From assembly GCF_020400605.1 (NCBI RefSeq), contig NZ_JAINRD010000016.1, positions 1 to 64,000 of the forward strand: DNA of 64,000 bases. Reading direction: 5' to 3'. Each line of letters opens with the position of its first letter. Positions within the stretch are counted from its first letter, which is position 1. Shown in pieces: positions 31,495 through 49,800 of the stretch. This DNA is from Streptomyces aculeolatus. Its GTDB lineage: Bacteria > Actinomycetota > Actinomycetes > Streptomycetales > Streptomycetaceae. The notes under the pieces are model-generated. The model was not told the origin of the DNA. It ran no database searches and saw only the letters and a program-made list of their open reading frames with translations. The translations under genes and the position numbers were made by a program.

Positions 31495-31576
31495 CGCTCT
31501 GTCTCTCCTCACGGCGGATCTCTGGTGGCGGCTCGGGGCTTACGGGGTCAGGGCGTTCTGATCCACGGGGCAGGCG

Positions 31577-34500
31577 TCACGGAAGGTCGTCGTCGGCGAG
31601 GTCGGCTTCGAACTCGTCGACCTCGTCCTGGCCGAGGTCGAGCAGCGCGAAGTCGGACGGGGTGTGTCCGCCGGCCGCCGGGTCCTCGGTGTGTGCGGCG
31701 AGCCCGGCGAGCAGGTCCAGCCAGACGGCGCCGAGTCGTGTCGTCTCTTCGGCGCCGAGGAGACCGGCGGCCCGGCTCAGGGTCAGCGTCAGCTCGGGGC
31801 CGCCGGGGGTGTCGCGGACCACCGCGTTCGCTTCCAGCGCATGCGTCGCCGGCAGGTCCGGTGCGGCGGAGCCCCCGAGGGCGCCCTCCCCGGCCTGCTG
31901 CCACGGCTCCGGGTCACCGGCCGGCGATGCGGCGGGGAAGCGGCCGAGGTAGTTGAAGCCGATCTGCGGCTGCGGCAGCACGGCCAACGCGTCAGCGGTC
32001 CGCGGGTTGAGGTGGCGCAGCAGCCCGTGGCCGAGTCCGTCACCGGGCACGGCCTGCGCCTGCTCCTTGACTGCTTTCAGCAGCGCACCGGCCTCCGGCC
32101 CACCCGCACGCGCGTCGCGGAGGTCGACGCCGGAGGCGTCGAGACGCAGCGGGTGTACCGCGGTGAACCAGCCGACCGTACGCGACACGTCCAAGCCCCC
32201 GACGGGCTCGCGGCCGTGGCCCTCGATGCCGACGAGCACGCCGCCATCCGCGGTGTCCGGTCTCCAGAGGGCGACGGCCCCGGCGAGGGTGGCGAGGAGC
32301 ACCTCGTGCACGCCGGTGTGGAAGACGGCTGGGGTGCGGCCCGTCAGCGTCGCCGCCTGCTCGGCGGGCACGGTCCAGGTGTGCGAGCGCATGGTCGCCG
32401 CGGTGTCGGTGGCGGGGTCGAGGGGGCGGTGGCCGAGGGGTGGTTCGGGGGCGCCGAGGAGGTCGGTCCACGTCTCTAGTTCGGCGGCGCGGCCGTCGGC
32501 CGTTGCCTGGGTGACGAGTTCGCGCGCCCAGCGGCGGTAGGAGGTGGGTACGGGTTCGAGGGCGGGTTGCCGGCCGTCGGCGAGGGACGTGCAGGCAGAT
32601 TGGAGGTCGGGGAGGAGGATGCGCCAGGACATGCCGTCGACCATCAGGTGATGGACGACAAGGACGAGGCGGCCGACCTGGGACGGCCCGGCGTCCAGCC
32701 AGACGACGCGGGACATGGAACCCTCCGCGGGGCGCAACGTCGCAGCGGCGGCGCGGGCTTCACGCGCGGCGAGCGCGTCGAGGTCGGTGGTGGCGGTGGC
32801 ATCCACCCGGGTGACAAGACCGGCCGCGTCGACGGAGCCGCGTTCGGCGACGACGAGGCGAGGGCTCGCGGGGTCCGAGAGATCGGCGCGGGCCCGCAGC
32901 ACGTCGTGCACGTCAAGCAGGGCGGCGACACCGCCGGTGAGCACGTCGAGTCCCAGAGCGGGAGGCGCACCGACGACCGTCCACTGGGCAAACCCGGGGT
33001 CCGCCGCCCGTACGCCGTGCGCCCTCATCACCGGCGTCCACGGCACGTCACCGACGCCCGTGTCCGCGAGCGCCGGTGCCGACTCGCGTTCGGCGACGAC
33101 GGCGAGCCGCTCGGGGGTTTTGGCCTCGAAGACCTGCCGGGGGGTGAGGACGAGCCCTTGGCGGCGGGCGCGGGAGGCGAGTTGCATGGAGGTGATGGAG
33201 TCCCCGCCGAGAACAAAGAAGTCGTCGTCCGCGCCCACAGATTCCAGCCCCAGCACCTCGGCGAAGAGGGCGCACAGGGCGGCCTCGACGGGGTTGGCAG
33301 GAGCGCGGCCGGAAACGCGGCCAGCGAGGTCGGGTGCGGGGAGGGCGGCGCGGTCGGTCTTGCCGTTGGGGGTGAGCGGCAGCACGTCGAGAACGACGAC
33401 GACGGCGGGCACCATGTGCTCGGGCAGCCGGGTGGCGGCGAAGTCCCGTACGGCATCGGCGTCGACGCCGGCACCGGTCGGTACGACGTAGGCGACGAGC
33501 CGCTTGTCGCCGGGTCGGTCCTCGCGTACGACGACAGCGGTCTGCGATACCTCGCGATGGGCGGCGAGGACCGCTTCGACCTCACCGGGCTCGATCCGGA
33601 AGCCACGGATCTTGACCTGCTCGTCGGCACGCCCGGCGAAGTGCAACAGCCCATCGCCCGACCAGCGGGCCAGGTCGCCGGAGCGGTACATGCGCGCGCC
33701 CGGCTCGAAGGGGCAGGCGACGAACCGCTCGGCGGTCAGCCCACCGCGGCCGATGTAGCCGCGAGCGAGGCCGGGACCCGCGATGTACACCTCGCCGGTG
33801 ACACCAGGAGGCACGGGCCGCAGGAAGTCGTCCAGAACGTAGGTGTGGGCGTTGCCGATCGGGCGGCCGATCGCCGGGGGTGCGTCGTTCGGCTCGATCG
33901 CCGCGTCCAGGGGAACGGCTGTCGTGATGACGGTGGCCTCGGTCGGGCCGTAGGTGTTCCAGACCTGGGCCTGACCGGTCCAGCGGGACGCCAGGTCAGC
34001 GGTCAGCAACTCCGCGCCCAGCACCCAGTTCCGTACTCCCGTCACCGACCCCGGGTCCAGAACACTCATGAGCGACGGCACCACGCTGGCCACCGACACG
34101 GCGCAGTTAAGGATCATCTCCGCCAGCGCCGCTGGCTCCTCGCGCTCTTCGTCGGACGCAACCGCCAGGGTCCCGCCCGCAGCCAAGGTGACCGCCACGT
34201 CGAGGACGGCGGCGTCGAAGCTGAACGACGCGAACTGCAACGCCGTCACACCCTCGGCTACGCCGAGGACAGACCGCATCGCCTCCGCCAGATTCGCCGG
34301 ACCACGATGGGGCACGGCCACGCCCTTCGGGCGGCCGGTGGAACCGGACGTGTAGATCACATAGGCGAGTTGATCCGGCTGGAGCGCCGTGTCCAGCGGC
34401 TCCGCCGACTCCGCCGCGATCTCCCCCGCCGCCTCGTCCAGCCGCACCGCCTCGGCAGGCGCCAGCTCTCCCGTGCTCAGCACCACCTGCACACCGCTGT

Positions 34501-36165
34501 CCGCGACCATGAACGCCAACCGCTCCGCCGGATAGGCAGGGTCGAGTGGCACATACGCGCCCTCGGCCTTCCACACCGCGAGCATCGCCACAACCATCTC
34601 CACACCGCGCGGCAAGCACAGACCCACCCGCGACTCCCGGCCCACACCGAGCCTCCGGAGATACCGCGCCAGCCGGTTCGCCCGTTCATCCAATTCCCCG
34701 TACGACAGCAGCACGGCACCGCACCGCACCGCGACGGCATCAGGTACTCTCCGCGCCCGCTCCTCGAACCGGTCCAGCACCGAACCCGCCGGCACCGACA
34801 AGTCCGTCGCGTTCCACTCCGACACCACCGCCGCTCGCTCGCGAGCGTCCAGCACCTCCACGTCGCCGACCCGCACCGACGGGTCGGCCACCACCTGCTC
34901 CAGCACCCGCACCACCCGCCGCGCCAGCCCCTCCGCCTCACGCGCCTCGAACAGGTCCGGCCGATACGTCAACCGGACTTCGAGGTGCTCGGCGACGTCG
35001 ACGCCCAGCGTCAACGGGTAGTTGGTCGCTTCGCGGGAGTTCAGGACGTCGATGGACAGCGCGTCGGGTGCGGTGGCCTCTTCGGGTGGGCGCGGGTAGT
35101 TCTCGTAGACGACAAGGGAGTCGAAGGTCGCGCCCGCTCCGCCGAGCTTCTGGATCTCCTGGAGGCCGAGGTGCTGGTGCCCCATCAGCGCCGACTGCCG
35201 TCTCTGCAGCTCCGCGAGCATGTCGACCACACGCTGCCCACCGTCCAACCTCACCCGCACCGGCAACGTGTTGATGAACAAACCCACCATCGACTCCACA
35301 CCCGGCAACTCCGCCGGACGCCCCGCCACCGTCGCCCCGAACACCACATCCGAACGACCCGCCAACCGCGCCAACACCAACGCCCACGCACCCTGCACCA
35401 CCGAATTGACCGTCAGCCCCCGCCCACGCGCCCACACACCCAACGCGGCGGTGGATTCCGCCGCGAGTCGTGTCTCGGTCTGCTCCGGGAGTACGGCGGC
35501 CCTGGCGGTGTCCGCGGGGGCGACGAGCGTCGGCTCGTCAACTCCCGCCAGCTCCGCCCGCCAGGCGTCCCGTGCCTCCGCCTTGTCCTGCCGGTCCAGC
35601 CAGGCGAGGTAATCCCGGTAGGGGGCGGGGCGCTTGAGTGCGGTGGCGTTGCCGCCCGCCTCGTACAGCGCGGACAGCTCGCCCAGCAGTACCGGCATGG
35701 ACCAGCCGTCCATCAGTATGTGATGGGTCGTCATCACCAGTCGGTGGTGCCGTTCGCCGAGCCGGACGAGGAGCAGCCGCAGCAGCGGCGGTGCCGCGGG
35801 GTTCAGCCGCTCCGCGCGTTCCTCGGCCGCGAGCTTCTCCAGCCGGGCGGCCGCGTCCGGGCCGGCGGTGTCGGTGAGGTCGGCCTCGCGCCAGGGCAAC
35901 CGGACCTCGCGGGCGATGAGTTGCACGGCTTCGCCGGACGCGCGTCGGTGGAAGCTGGCGCGCAGTGCACCGTGGCGGGCGAGGAGCGCCTCCCAGGAGG
36001 CGCGCAGCCGTGCGGGGTCCAGGGGGCCGTCGAGGCCGAGGACGAACTGCACGGTGTAGAGGTCGGGGCCGGTGTCGTCGTACCCGGCGTGGAACAGGAG
36101 GCCCTCCTGCAGCGGCGACAGCGGCCACACTTCCAGGGCCGGGCGGGTGGCGGCGGTGTGGGTCT

Positions 36166-36169
<4 letters not shown>
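31577..36169 (-). CDS. NRPS, module 5: C-A-T-E
   Basis: A 1530-residue single-module synthetase: C domain (HHILMDG), A domain with residues DALSVGTVI (probably Dpg), carrier S991, and E domain (HHLMVDG, EGHGRE, TVGWFT). The start is the GTG at 36169, overlapping the stop of the preceding NRPS (GTGA), so the two genes are translationally coupled. Much of its C and E sequence is shared nearly unchanged with module 7, showing recent duplication. Its C-terminal tail is a short acidic segment (DEVDEFEADLADDDLP) suited to docking. An 82-bp gap with no obvious promoter separates it from the next NRPS. Confidence 0.95.
35150..35449. repeat. 300-bp identical C-domain tract, copy in module 5
   Basis: Partner of 25858-26157 at a constant offset of 9292 bp. 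Perfect identity over about 300 bp, including rarer codons, implies very recent copying or ongoing conversion. It could also confuse short-read assembly. Confidence 0.8.
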
Positions 36170-40799
<4,630 letters not shown>

Positions 40800-40803
<4 letters not shown>

Positions 40804-43800
40804 CGGGTCAGTCCTCCTTGGAGCTTCGCCGCGATCGCTTCGAACTGGTCGATCTCGTCCTGGCCGAGGTCGAGGAGGGGGAAGTCGGAAGGGGTGTGCC
40901 CGCCGGCCGCCGGGTCGTCGGTGTGCGCGGCGAGGCCGGCGAGCATGTCCAGCCAGGTGCGGCCGAGGCGTTCGGCCTCCGCTTCGTCCAGGACCCCGCC
41001 GGCCCAGGCGAGCGCGAGGGTGACCTCGGGGCCCGCCGGGGTGTCGCGGATCACCGGGTTGGCCTCCAGCACGTGGGTGACCGACATACCGGGTGCGGCG
41101 GAGCCGCCGACGGCGCTCTCCCCCGCCTGCTGCCACGCCTCGACACGTCCGGTGCGGGCACCGGCGGTGAAACGGCCCAGGTAGTTGAAGCCGACCTGGG
41201 GCGCGGGCAGCGCGGCCAGCACCTCGGCCGTCTCCGCGTTGAGGTGCCGCAGCAGGCCGTGGCCGAGGCCGTCGCCGGGCACGGCCTGCGCCTGCTCCTT
41301 GACCGCCTTCAGCAGTGCGCCGGCGGCCGGGCCGCCGCGGGCGGCCCCGTCCAGGTCGATGCCGCCGAGATCGAGCCGCAGCGGGTGGACGGCGGTGAAC
41401 CAGCCCACGGTCTGCGACGGGTCGAGGCCGCCGGCCTCCTCCCGGCCGTGGCCCTCCATGTCGACCAGCAGCCCGGTGTGCCCGCCGGGGCGCCGGTGCG
41501 CGACGGCCGCGGCGAAGGTGGCGAGAAGGATCTCGTGCACGCCGCAGTGGTACGCCGTGGGCGTACGGGTGAGGAGGGTGGCGACCTGCTCCGCAGGCAC
41601 GGTCCACGACGCGCGGCGCTGGGTGCGCGCGGTGTCCGCCGCCGGGTCGAGCGCCCGCCGGCCGATCAGCGGTTCGGGCTCGACCAGCAGCTTCGTCCAC
41701 TGCTCCAGCTCCGCCTGGCGTGTCTCGCCCGCGGCCTGGGCGACGAGGGCGCGCGCCCAGCGGCGGAAGGACGTCGGCACGGGGTGCAGGCGCGGCGGGC
41801 GGCCCGCGGCCACCGCCTCGCAGGCGTTCCGCAGGTCGGGCAGCAGGATGCGCCAGGACACCCCGTCGACCGCGAGGTGGTGGACGACGAGCGCGATGCG
41901 GCCGGTGCGGTACGGGCCCGCGTCCAGCCACACCGCCCGCAGCATCCCGGCGCCCGCCGCCGGGTCCAGCCCGGCGGCCGCCTCGGCTGCCGCCCGCCCG
42001 GCGGCCTCGTCGAGCGCCCCGTCCGGCACGTCCGCGGCATCGACGCGGGCGATGAGGGCGGCCGCGTCGAGCGATCCCCGCTCGGGGACGACGAGGCGCG
42101 GGTACGCCGCGTCGCAGGGGACGGTGCGGGCGCGCAGCATGTCGTGCGCGTCCAGGACGGCGGCCACGCCGCCCGCGAGGTCCCCGTGGGCCAGCCCTGC
42201 CGGGGCACCGACGACCGTCCACTGAGTGAACCCGGCGCCGGCGACACCCGCGCCGATCCACCGCATCACCGGCGTCCACGGCACCTCGCCCGCACCGGAG
42301 TCCCCTTCCTCCTCCTCGTAGGCGCCGCCGGAAGTCGCGTCCGTCCCGGCCCGCGCGGGCTCCAGGGCCACGGCCAGCCGCTCGGGGGTCCGCTCCTCGA
42401 AGACCTGGCGCGGCGTCAGTACGAGTCCCGCCTTGCGGGCCCGGGACGCCAGCTGCATGGACGTGATCGAGTCGCCGCCCAGCTCGAGGAAGCTGTCGTC
42501 AGCGCCGACCCGCGCCAGACCGAGGACGTCGGCGAACAGTGCGCACAGCGCGGTCTCGGCCGCGCCACGCGGTGCCCTGCCGGTCGCCAGGCCGGCGAAG
42601 TCCGGGGCGGGCAGCGCCTTGCGGTCCACCTTCCCGTTCGCCGTCACCGGCAGCGCGTCCAGCACCAGCACCGCGGCGGGCACCATGTACTCCGGCAGCA
42701 GCTCCGCCGCGTACGCGCGCAACGCCTCACCGGTGACGCGCCGCCCGCCGTCCGCGACGGCGTAGCCCACGAGCCGCTTGTCGCCCGGCAGGTCCTCGCG
42801 GGCGACGACCACGGCCTGCCCGACCGCCTCGTGCCCGGCGAGCACCGCCTCGATCTCGCCCGGCTCCACGCGGAACCCGCGTACCTTCACCTGCGCGTCC
42901 GCCCGGCCGGCGAACTCCAGCACACCCGCGCAGGTCCAGCGCACCAGGTCCCCCGAGCGGTACATCCGCTCCCCCGGTGCGAACGGGCAGGCCACGAACC
43001 GCTCCGCCGTCAGCGCCGGCCGGTCCGCGTAGCCGCGGGCCAGCCCCGCACCGGCGATGTACAGCTCGCCGACCACCCCGGCGGGGACCGGCCGCAGGAA
43101 GCCGTCCAGCACGTACAGCCGCATGTTGTCGAGGGGGCCGCCGATCGGCACGGACGGCGGGACGGGTGCGCCGGGCTCGATGCGGTACGAGGTCGCGAAC
43201 GTGGTGGTCTCCGTCGGCCCGTACCCGTCCACGACCACCAGCTCCGGGCACGCCGCCCGCACCCGGCGCACCGCCTCCGCCTGCACGGCGTCGCCGCCGG
43301 TCCACACCTCGCGCAGCCCGTCAAGGCACTCCGGGTCGTCCTGCGCGAACAGGTGGAACAGCGCGGCCGTCAGCCACATCGCGGAGATCCCGTGCCCCCG
43401 GATCAGGCGCCGGAGCCGCGCGGGCGTCACCGCGCCGGGCGGGGCGACGACGACCCGCCCGCCGGTCAGCAGCGGCGCCCACAGCTCGTACGTGGCCGCG
43501 TCGAACGTCTGCGGGGAGTGGAAGAGGACCCGCTCGTGGCCGCGGCCGAAGCGCCGGTCGCGCGCGAGTGCCGCCACGTCGCCGTGGGTGACCTCCACAC
43601 CCTTGGGCACCCCGGTGGAACCGGAGGTGTACATCACGTACGCCACGTCGTCCGGACCGAGGGGCACGGGACCGGCGGCGGTGGCGGCGAGCAGCTCGCC
43701 GACCGCGGCGACCGGCGCCGCAGCGGTGTCCAACTGCCGGTCCGCCACGATCAGCACGGTCCGCGCGAGCGCCACGCCGGCCCGCGCCGCCGGCCAGTCC

Positions 43801-46800
43801 GCGGCCACCGGGACGTACCCGGCACCGGCCTTGACGATGCCGAGGAGCACGATCACCAGCTCCGCGGACCGCTCCATCACCACCCCGACGAGGTCGCCGC
43901 GCCGCACGCCGCGCCGGGCGAGCCCGCCCGCCACCCGGTCCGCGGCCTGGTCCAGCTCCACGTACGTCCACTCCCGGTCGCCGTCGACGAGCGCGACGGC
44001 ATCCGGGCAGCGCGCGGCCCGCTCGCGGAACAGCTCCGGCAGCGCACCCGAGGTGAGGGGTCGCGCGGTGTCGTTGAAGTCCCGCAGCACGCGCGCCCGC
44101 TCGGAGCCGTCGAGGACGTCGAGCCGGCCGACGGGCACCGCGGGGTCGGCCGCCATCCGTTCCAGGACGTGCAGCAGCCGGTCGAGGACGCCGCCGGCGG
44201 CGGAGGCGTCGAACGAGTCGAGCCGGTGGCTCAGCTTCAGCCGCAGCCCTCCGGCGGGGTCGGCGACCAGCGTGAGGGGGTAGTTCGTCTCGCCCCACAT
44301 CGTGGCCTCCGTGAAGCACAGCCCCTCGGGTGCCGGGCCGTGGTCGGCATGCGGGCCCGCGGAAGCGTCCGCCCCGGAGGGGAAGTTCTCGAACGCCATC
44401 ACCGTGTCGAAGGTCGCGCCGGGCCCGGCGAGCCGCTGGATGTCGGCGAGGCCGAGGTGCTGGTGGTCCATCAGCGCCGACTGCTGCGCCTGCACGTCGC
44501 TCAGGAGATCCGCGACGGACTGCGCCGGGTCCAGCGGCACCCGCACCGGGACCGTGTTGATGAACAGGCCCAGCATGTTCTCCATCCCCGGCAGCTCCGC
44601 CGGGCGGCCGGCGACCGCGGCACCCAGGACCACGTCGCTGCGGCCCGCGAGCTGGCCTACGACCATCGCCCAGGCGGTCACGATCACGGTGTTCAGCGTC
44701 ACGCCGTGGGTACGGGCCAGCCCGGCCAGCGCGTCGTCCAGTGCGGCGCCGGCGCTGCGCACGAGGTCCCGGGACGGCGCGTCGGCGCCGTCGCGGTCGC
44801 CGGGCGCGACGAGCGTCGGCTCGTCCACGCCGGCCAGGGCCCGCCGCCAGGCCTCCTCGGCGGCAGGCCGGTCCTGGCGGGCCAGAGAGGCGAGGTAGTC
44901 GCGGTACGGCGTCACGGGCGGCAGCCCGGCGGCGCTGCCCCCGGCCGCGTAGCAGGCCCACAGCTCGCACCGCAGGACCGGCACCGACCAGCCGTCCAGC
45001 GCGATGTGGTGGAGGGTGACCACCATCCGGTAACGCTCCGCACCGAGCCGCAGCAATGCCACCCGCAGCAGCGGCGGGCGCGCCAGGTCGAACCGCCGCG
45101 CGCGCTCCGCGGCGGCGATCCGCTCCGACTCCGCCCACGCCCGGGCACTCCCCAGGCCCGACAGGTCCTCCTCGCGCCACGGCAGCTCGACGCCCTCGAC
45201 CACGACCTGAACGGGCCGGGTCGCACCGCCCGGCTGCCGGAACCCGGCGCGCAGGCTGGCGTGGCGGGCGAGCAGCGCCTGCCACGACGCCCGCAGCACG
45301 GCGGCGTCCAGCGGACCGTCCACACCGAGCACCAGCTGCCCGATATAGACATCGGCGGCCTGCTCGTCGTACACCGCGTGGAACAACAGCCCTTCCTGCA
45401 GCGGTGATACGGGCAGCACCTCCACGAGCCCTGGAACGGCCGCCGACAGCTCCTCCAACACCTCCGGTGCCAGGTCGACGAGCGGCAAGTCGGGTGGCCC
45501 CACGGCCTCGCCCACGGATTCCGCGACGGCGGCGAGCCGGGCGGGCGTACGGAGCTGGAACACCTGGCGCGAGGTGAACCGCAGGCCGACGCGGTGGGCC
45601 GCCGACACCAGCAGCATCGAGCGGATGGAGTCACCGCCGAGGGCGAAGAACGAGTCGTCGGCGCCGACGCCCTCCACGCCGAGAACGCCGGCGAACAGCC
45701 CGCAGAGCCGCGCCTCCCGCGGCGTCGCGGGCGCGCGGGAGACAGAACCGCCCGACGACTCCGGGGCGGGCAGAGCCTTACGGTCAAGCTTGCCGTTCGG
45801 TGTGAGCGGCAAGGCGTCGAGGAGGACGACGGCGGCGGGCACCATGTGTTCGGGCAGCCGGGTGGCGGCGAACTCCCGCACGGTATCGGCGTCCACGCCG
45901 GCACCGGTCGGTACGACGTAGGCGACGAGCCGCTTGTCGCCGGGGCGGTCCTCGCGTACGACGACAGCCGCCTGGGATACGTCGGGGTGGGCGGCGAGGA
46001 CGGCTTCGACCTCGCCGGGCTCGATCCGGAAGCCACGGATCTTGACCTGCTCGTCTGCACGCCCGGCGAAGTGCAACAACCCGCCATCGGACCACCGAGC
46101 CAGGTCCCCGGAGCGGTACATACGCGCGCCCGGCTCGAAGGGGCACGCGACGAACCGCTCGGCGGTCAACCCACCGCGGCCGATGTAACCGCGGGCGAGG
46201 CCCGGGCCGGCGATGTACACCTCACCGGTGACACCAGGAGGCACGGGCCGCAGGAAGTCGTCCAGAACGTAGGTGTGCATGTTGCCGATCGGGCGGCCGA
46301 TAGGCGGGGGTGCGTCGTTCGGCTCGATGCCTGCATCAAGAGGGACGGCTGTGGTGATGACAGTGGCCTCGGTCGGGCCGTAGGTGTTCCACACCTGAGC
46401 CTGCCGCGTCCAACGGGACGCCAGGTCAGCGGTCAGTAACTCCGCGCCCAGCACCCAGTTCCGTACGCCCGTCACCGAAGCCGGGTCCAGAACGCTCATG
46501 AGTGACGGCACCACGCTGGCCACGGACACACCGGAGCCACGGACCATCTCCGCCAGCGCCGCGGGCTCCGCACGTTCTTCGTCGGACGCAACCACCAGCG
46601 TCCCGCCCGCAGCCAGCGTGACCGCGACATCCAGCACCGCGGCATCGAAGCTGAACGACGCGAACTGCAACGCCGTCACACCCTCCGCCACACCCAGCAC
46701 CGGCCGCATCGCCTCAGCCAGATTCGCCGGACCACGATGCGGAACCGCCACACCCTTCGGACGACCCGTCGAACCCGACGTATAGATCACATACGCGAGT

Positions 46801-49800
46801 TGATCCGGCTGAAGCACCGTGTCCAACGGCTCCACCGACTCCGCCACGATCTCCCCCGCCACCTCGTCCAACCGCACCGCACCCTCAGGCGCCAGTCCCC
46901 CGGTGCTCAGCACCACCTGCGCACCGCTGTCCGCGACCATGAACGCCAACCGCTCCGCCGGATAGGCAGGGTCGAGTGGCACATACGCGGCCCCGGCCTT
47001 CCACACCGCAAGCATCGCCGCCACCATCTCCACACCGCGCGGCAGACACAGACCCACCCGCGACTCCCGCCCCACACCGAGCCGGACCAGGTACCGCGCC
47101 AGCCGATTCGCCCGCGCATCCAACTCCCCATACGACAGCAGCACCGCACCGCACCGCACGGCAACCGCTTCTGGCGCCCGCCAGGCACGCGCCTCGAACC
47201 GGTCCAGCACCGAACCCGCCGGCACTTCCCATGCGGTGGCGTTCCAGTCCGATACGACCGACGCCCGCTCGGCCTCGCCCAGTGCGTCGATGTCGGCGAC
47301 CCGGGCGAGCGGATCGGCGGCCATCTGCGCCAGTACGCGCACGAACCGGTCGGCCACGGCCTGCGCGGACCGCTCGTCGAACGCGTCGCGCCGGTAGTCG
47401 AGCCAGAACTTCATGCCGTCGTCCGGCTCCACGCCCAGGGCGAGGGCGTACGTGGTCGACTCGCGCAGCCTGGACTCGGTGAGCCGCAACGGTGCCGGCG
47501 GCGTGCTCGCGCCGGCGCCGTAGCCCCGGAACGTCATCAGGGTGTCGAACGTCGCGCCGGGCCCGGCGAGGCGCTGGATGTCGGCGAGGCCGAGGTGCTG
47601 GTGGTCGAGGAGCGCTGTCTGCTGTGCCCGGACCACGTCCAGCAGGTCGGCGATCGTCTGCCCTGGATACAGCCGTACCCGCACGGGAACGGTGTTGAGG
47701 AACAGCCCGACCATGTCGGCCGTGCCCGGCAGTTCCGCCGGGCGGCCGGCGACCGCGCTGCCGAAGACGACGTCGCTGCGGCCCGCGAGCTGCCCTACGA
47801 CCATCGCCCAGGCGGTCTCCAGCAAGGTGTTCAGCGTCAGGCCGCGCCGGCGGCCCAGGTCTGTCAGCGCCGCGGTCAGTTCGGGGCCCGGTTCCGCGAC
47901 GACCTTGCCTGTGGGGGCCGGTCCGCGGTCCGGGTCGGCCCGCGCCACGAGCGTCGGACCGTCCACGTCGGCGAGGGCCTGCCGCCACGTCTCCGCCGCG
48001 GTCCCCCTGTCCTGCCGGGCCAGCCACGCCAGGTGCCCGCGGTGCGGTGTCGCGGGCGGAAGGGCGGCGTGGTCGCCACCGGCCGCGTAGAGCGCCCACA
48101 GTTCGCGCAGGACGATCGGCAACGACCAGCCGTCCAGAGCGATGTGGTGGAGGGTGATCACCATCCGGTACCGCTCCGCGCCGAGCCGCAACAGCGCCAC
48201 GCGCAGCAGCGGCGGGTGCGCCAGGTCGAACCGCCGGGCGCGCTCCGCGTCCTCGATCCGCTCGGCCGCCGCCCGTGCCTCCGGCGCGCCCGGACCCGAC
48301 AGGTCCTCCTCGCGCCACGGCAGTTCGACGTCCTCGACGATCACCTGCACCGGTCGCGGCATCCCCGCGAGCTGCCGGAATCCGGCCCGCAGGGCGGCGT
48401 GGCGGTCCAGCAGCGCCTGCCACGACAGCCGCACCAGGGCCGGGTCCAGCGGTCCGGCGACGTCCAGGGCCAACTGGCCGACGTAGACGTCCGGCGCCTG
48501 GTCGTCGTACAGCGCGTGGAAGAGCAGGCCCTCCTGCAGCGGCGAGAGCGGCAGCACGTCCACCGGGCCCGGTACCGCAGCCGTCACTGCCGCCCGCTGC
48601 TCCGGGTCGAGGTGCAGCAGCGGAGGCTCCGTTTCCGCTGGCACGTGGTTGGCGCCGTGGGCCGACGCGACTGCTGCCGCCAGGGCGGCCGGTGTCCGGC
48701 CCTCGAACACCTGCCGTGTGGTCAGTGCCAGGCCGGCCTCACGGGCGGCGGACACCAGCAGCATCGACCGGATCGAGTCGCCTCCGAGGGCGAAGAAGTT
48801 GTCGTCGGCGCCGATGTGCCCCGTCTGGAGCACCTCCGCGAACAGATCGCACATGCGCTGCTCCAGCGGCGTCACCGCGGTGCGCCCCCGCGCGGAACCG
48901 CTGTGTGCGGGCGGCGGCAGGGCGGCGCGGTCGACCTTGCCGTTGAGGGTCAGCGGCAGCGCGTCCAGGACCACGAGGGCGGCGGGGACCATGTGCTCGG
49001 GCAGGCGACCCGCGGCGAACTCGCGCACGTCATCCGCGTCCACGTCTTCCCGGGCCGGTACGACGTAGCCGACGAGCCGCTTGTCACCCGGCCGGTCCTC
49101 CCGCACGACGACCGCCGCCTGGGACACCCGCGGATGCGCGGCGAGCACCGACTGCACTTCGCCGGGCTCGATACGGAAGCCGCGGATCTTCACCTGCTCG
49201 TCGGCGCGGCCCGCGAACGCCAGTTCGCCGTCCGCCGTCCAGCGGGCCAGGTCCCCCGAGCGGTACATCCGCGCGCCCCGCTCGAAGGGGCAGGCGACGA
49301 ACCGCTCCGCGGTCAGGCCACCGCGGCCGATGTAGCCGCGGGCCAGTCGGGCACCGGCGATGTACAACTCCCCCGTCACGCCCGGTGGTACGGGTTGCAG
49401 CAGGGCATCCAGCACGTACACGCGGGTGTTGCCGAGGGGGCGGCCGATCGGGGGCGGCGGGTCGGCCGGGGTGATGCGCCGGCCGAGCGGGGTGGCGGTG
49501 GTGATGACGGTGGCCTCGGTCGGGCCGTACGTGTTCCACACCTGGGCCCGCCGCGACCAACGCGAGGCCAGGTCGGCGGTCAGCAGCTCCGCGCCCAGTA
49601 CCCAGTTCCGTACGCCCCCGACCGCGGCGGGGTCGAGGACGCTCAGCAGGGACGGCACCACGCTGGCCACCGACACGGCGGAGCTGCGGATCATCTCCGC
49701 CAGCGCCGCCGGTTCGACCCGCTCCTCGTCCGAGGCGATCGCCAGCGTCCCGCCCGCGGCCAAGGTGACCGCGACGTCCAGGACGGCGGCGTCGAAGCCG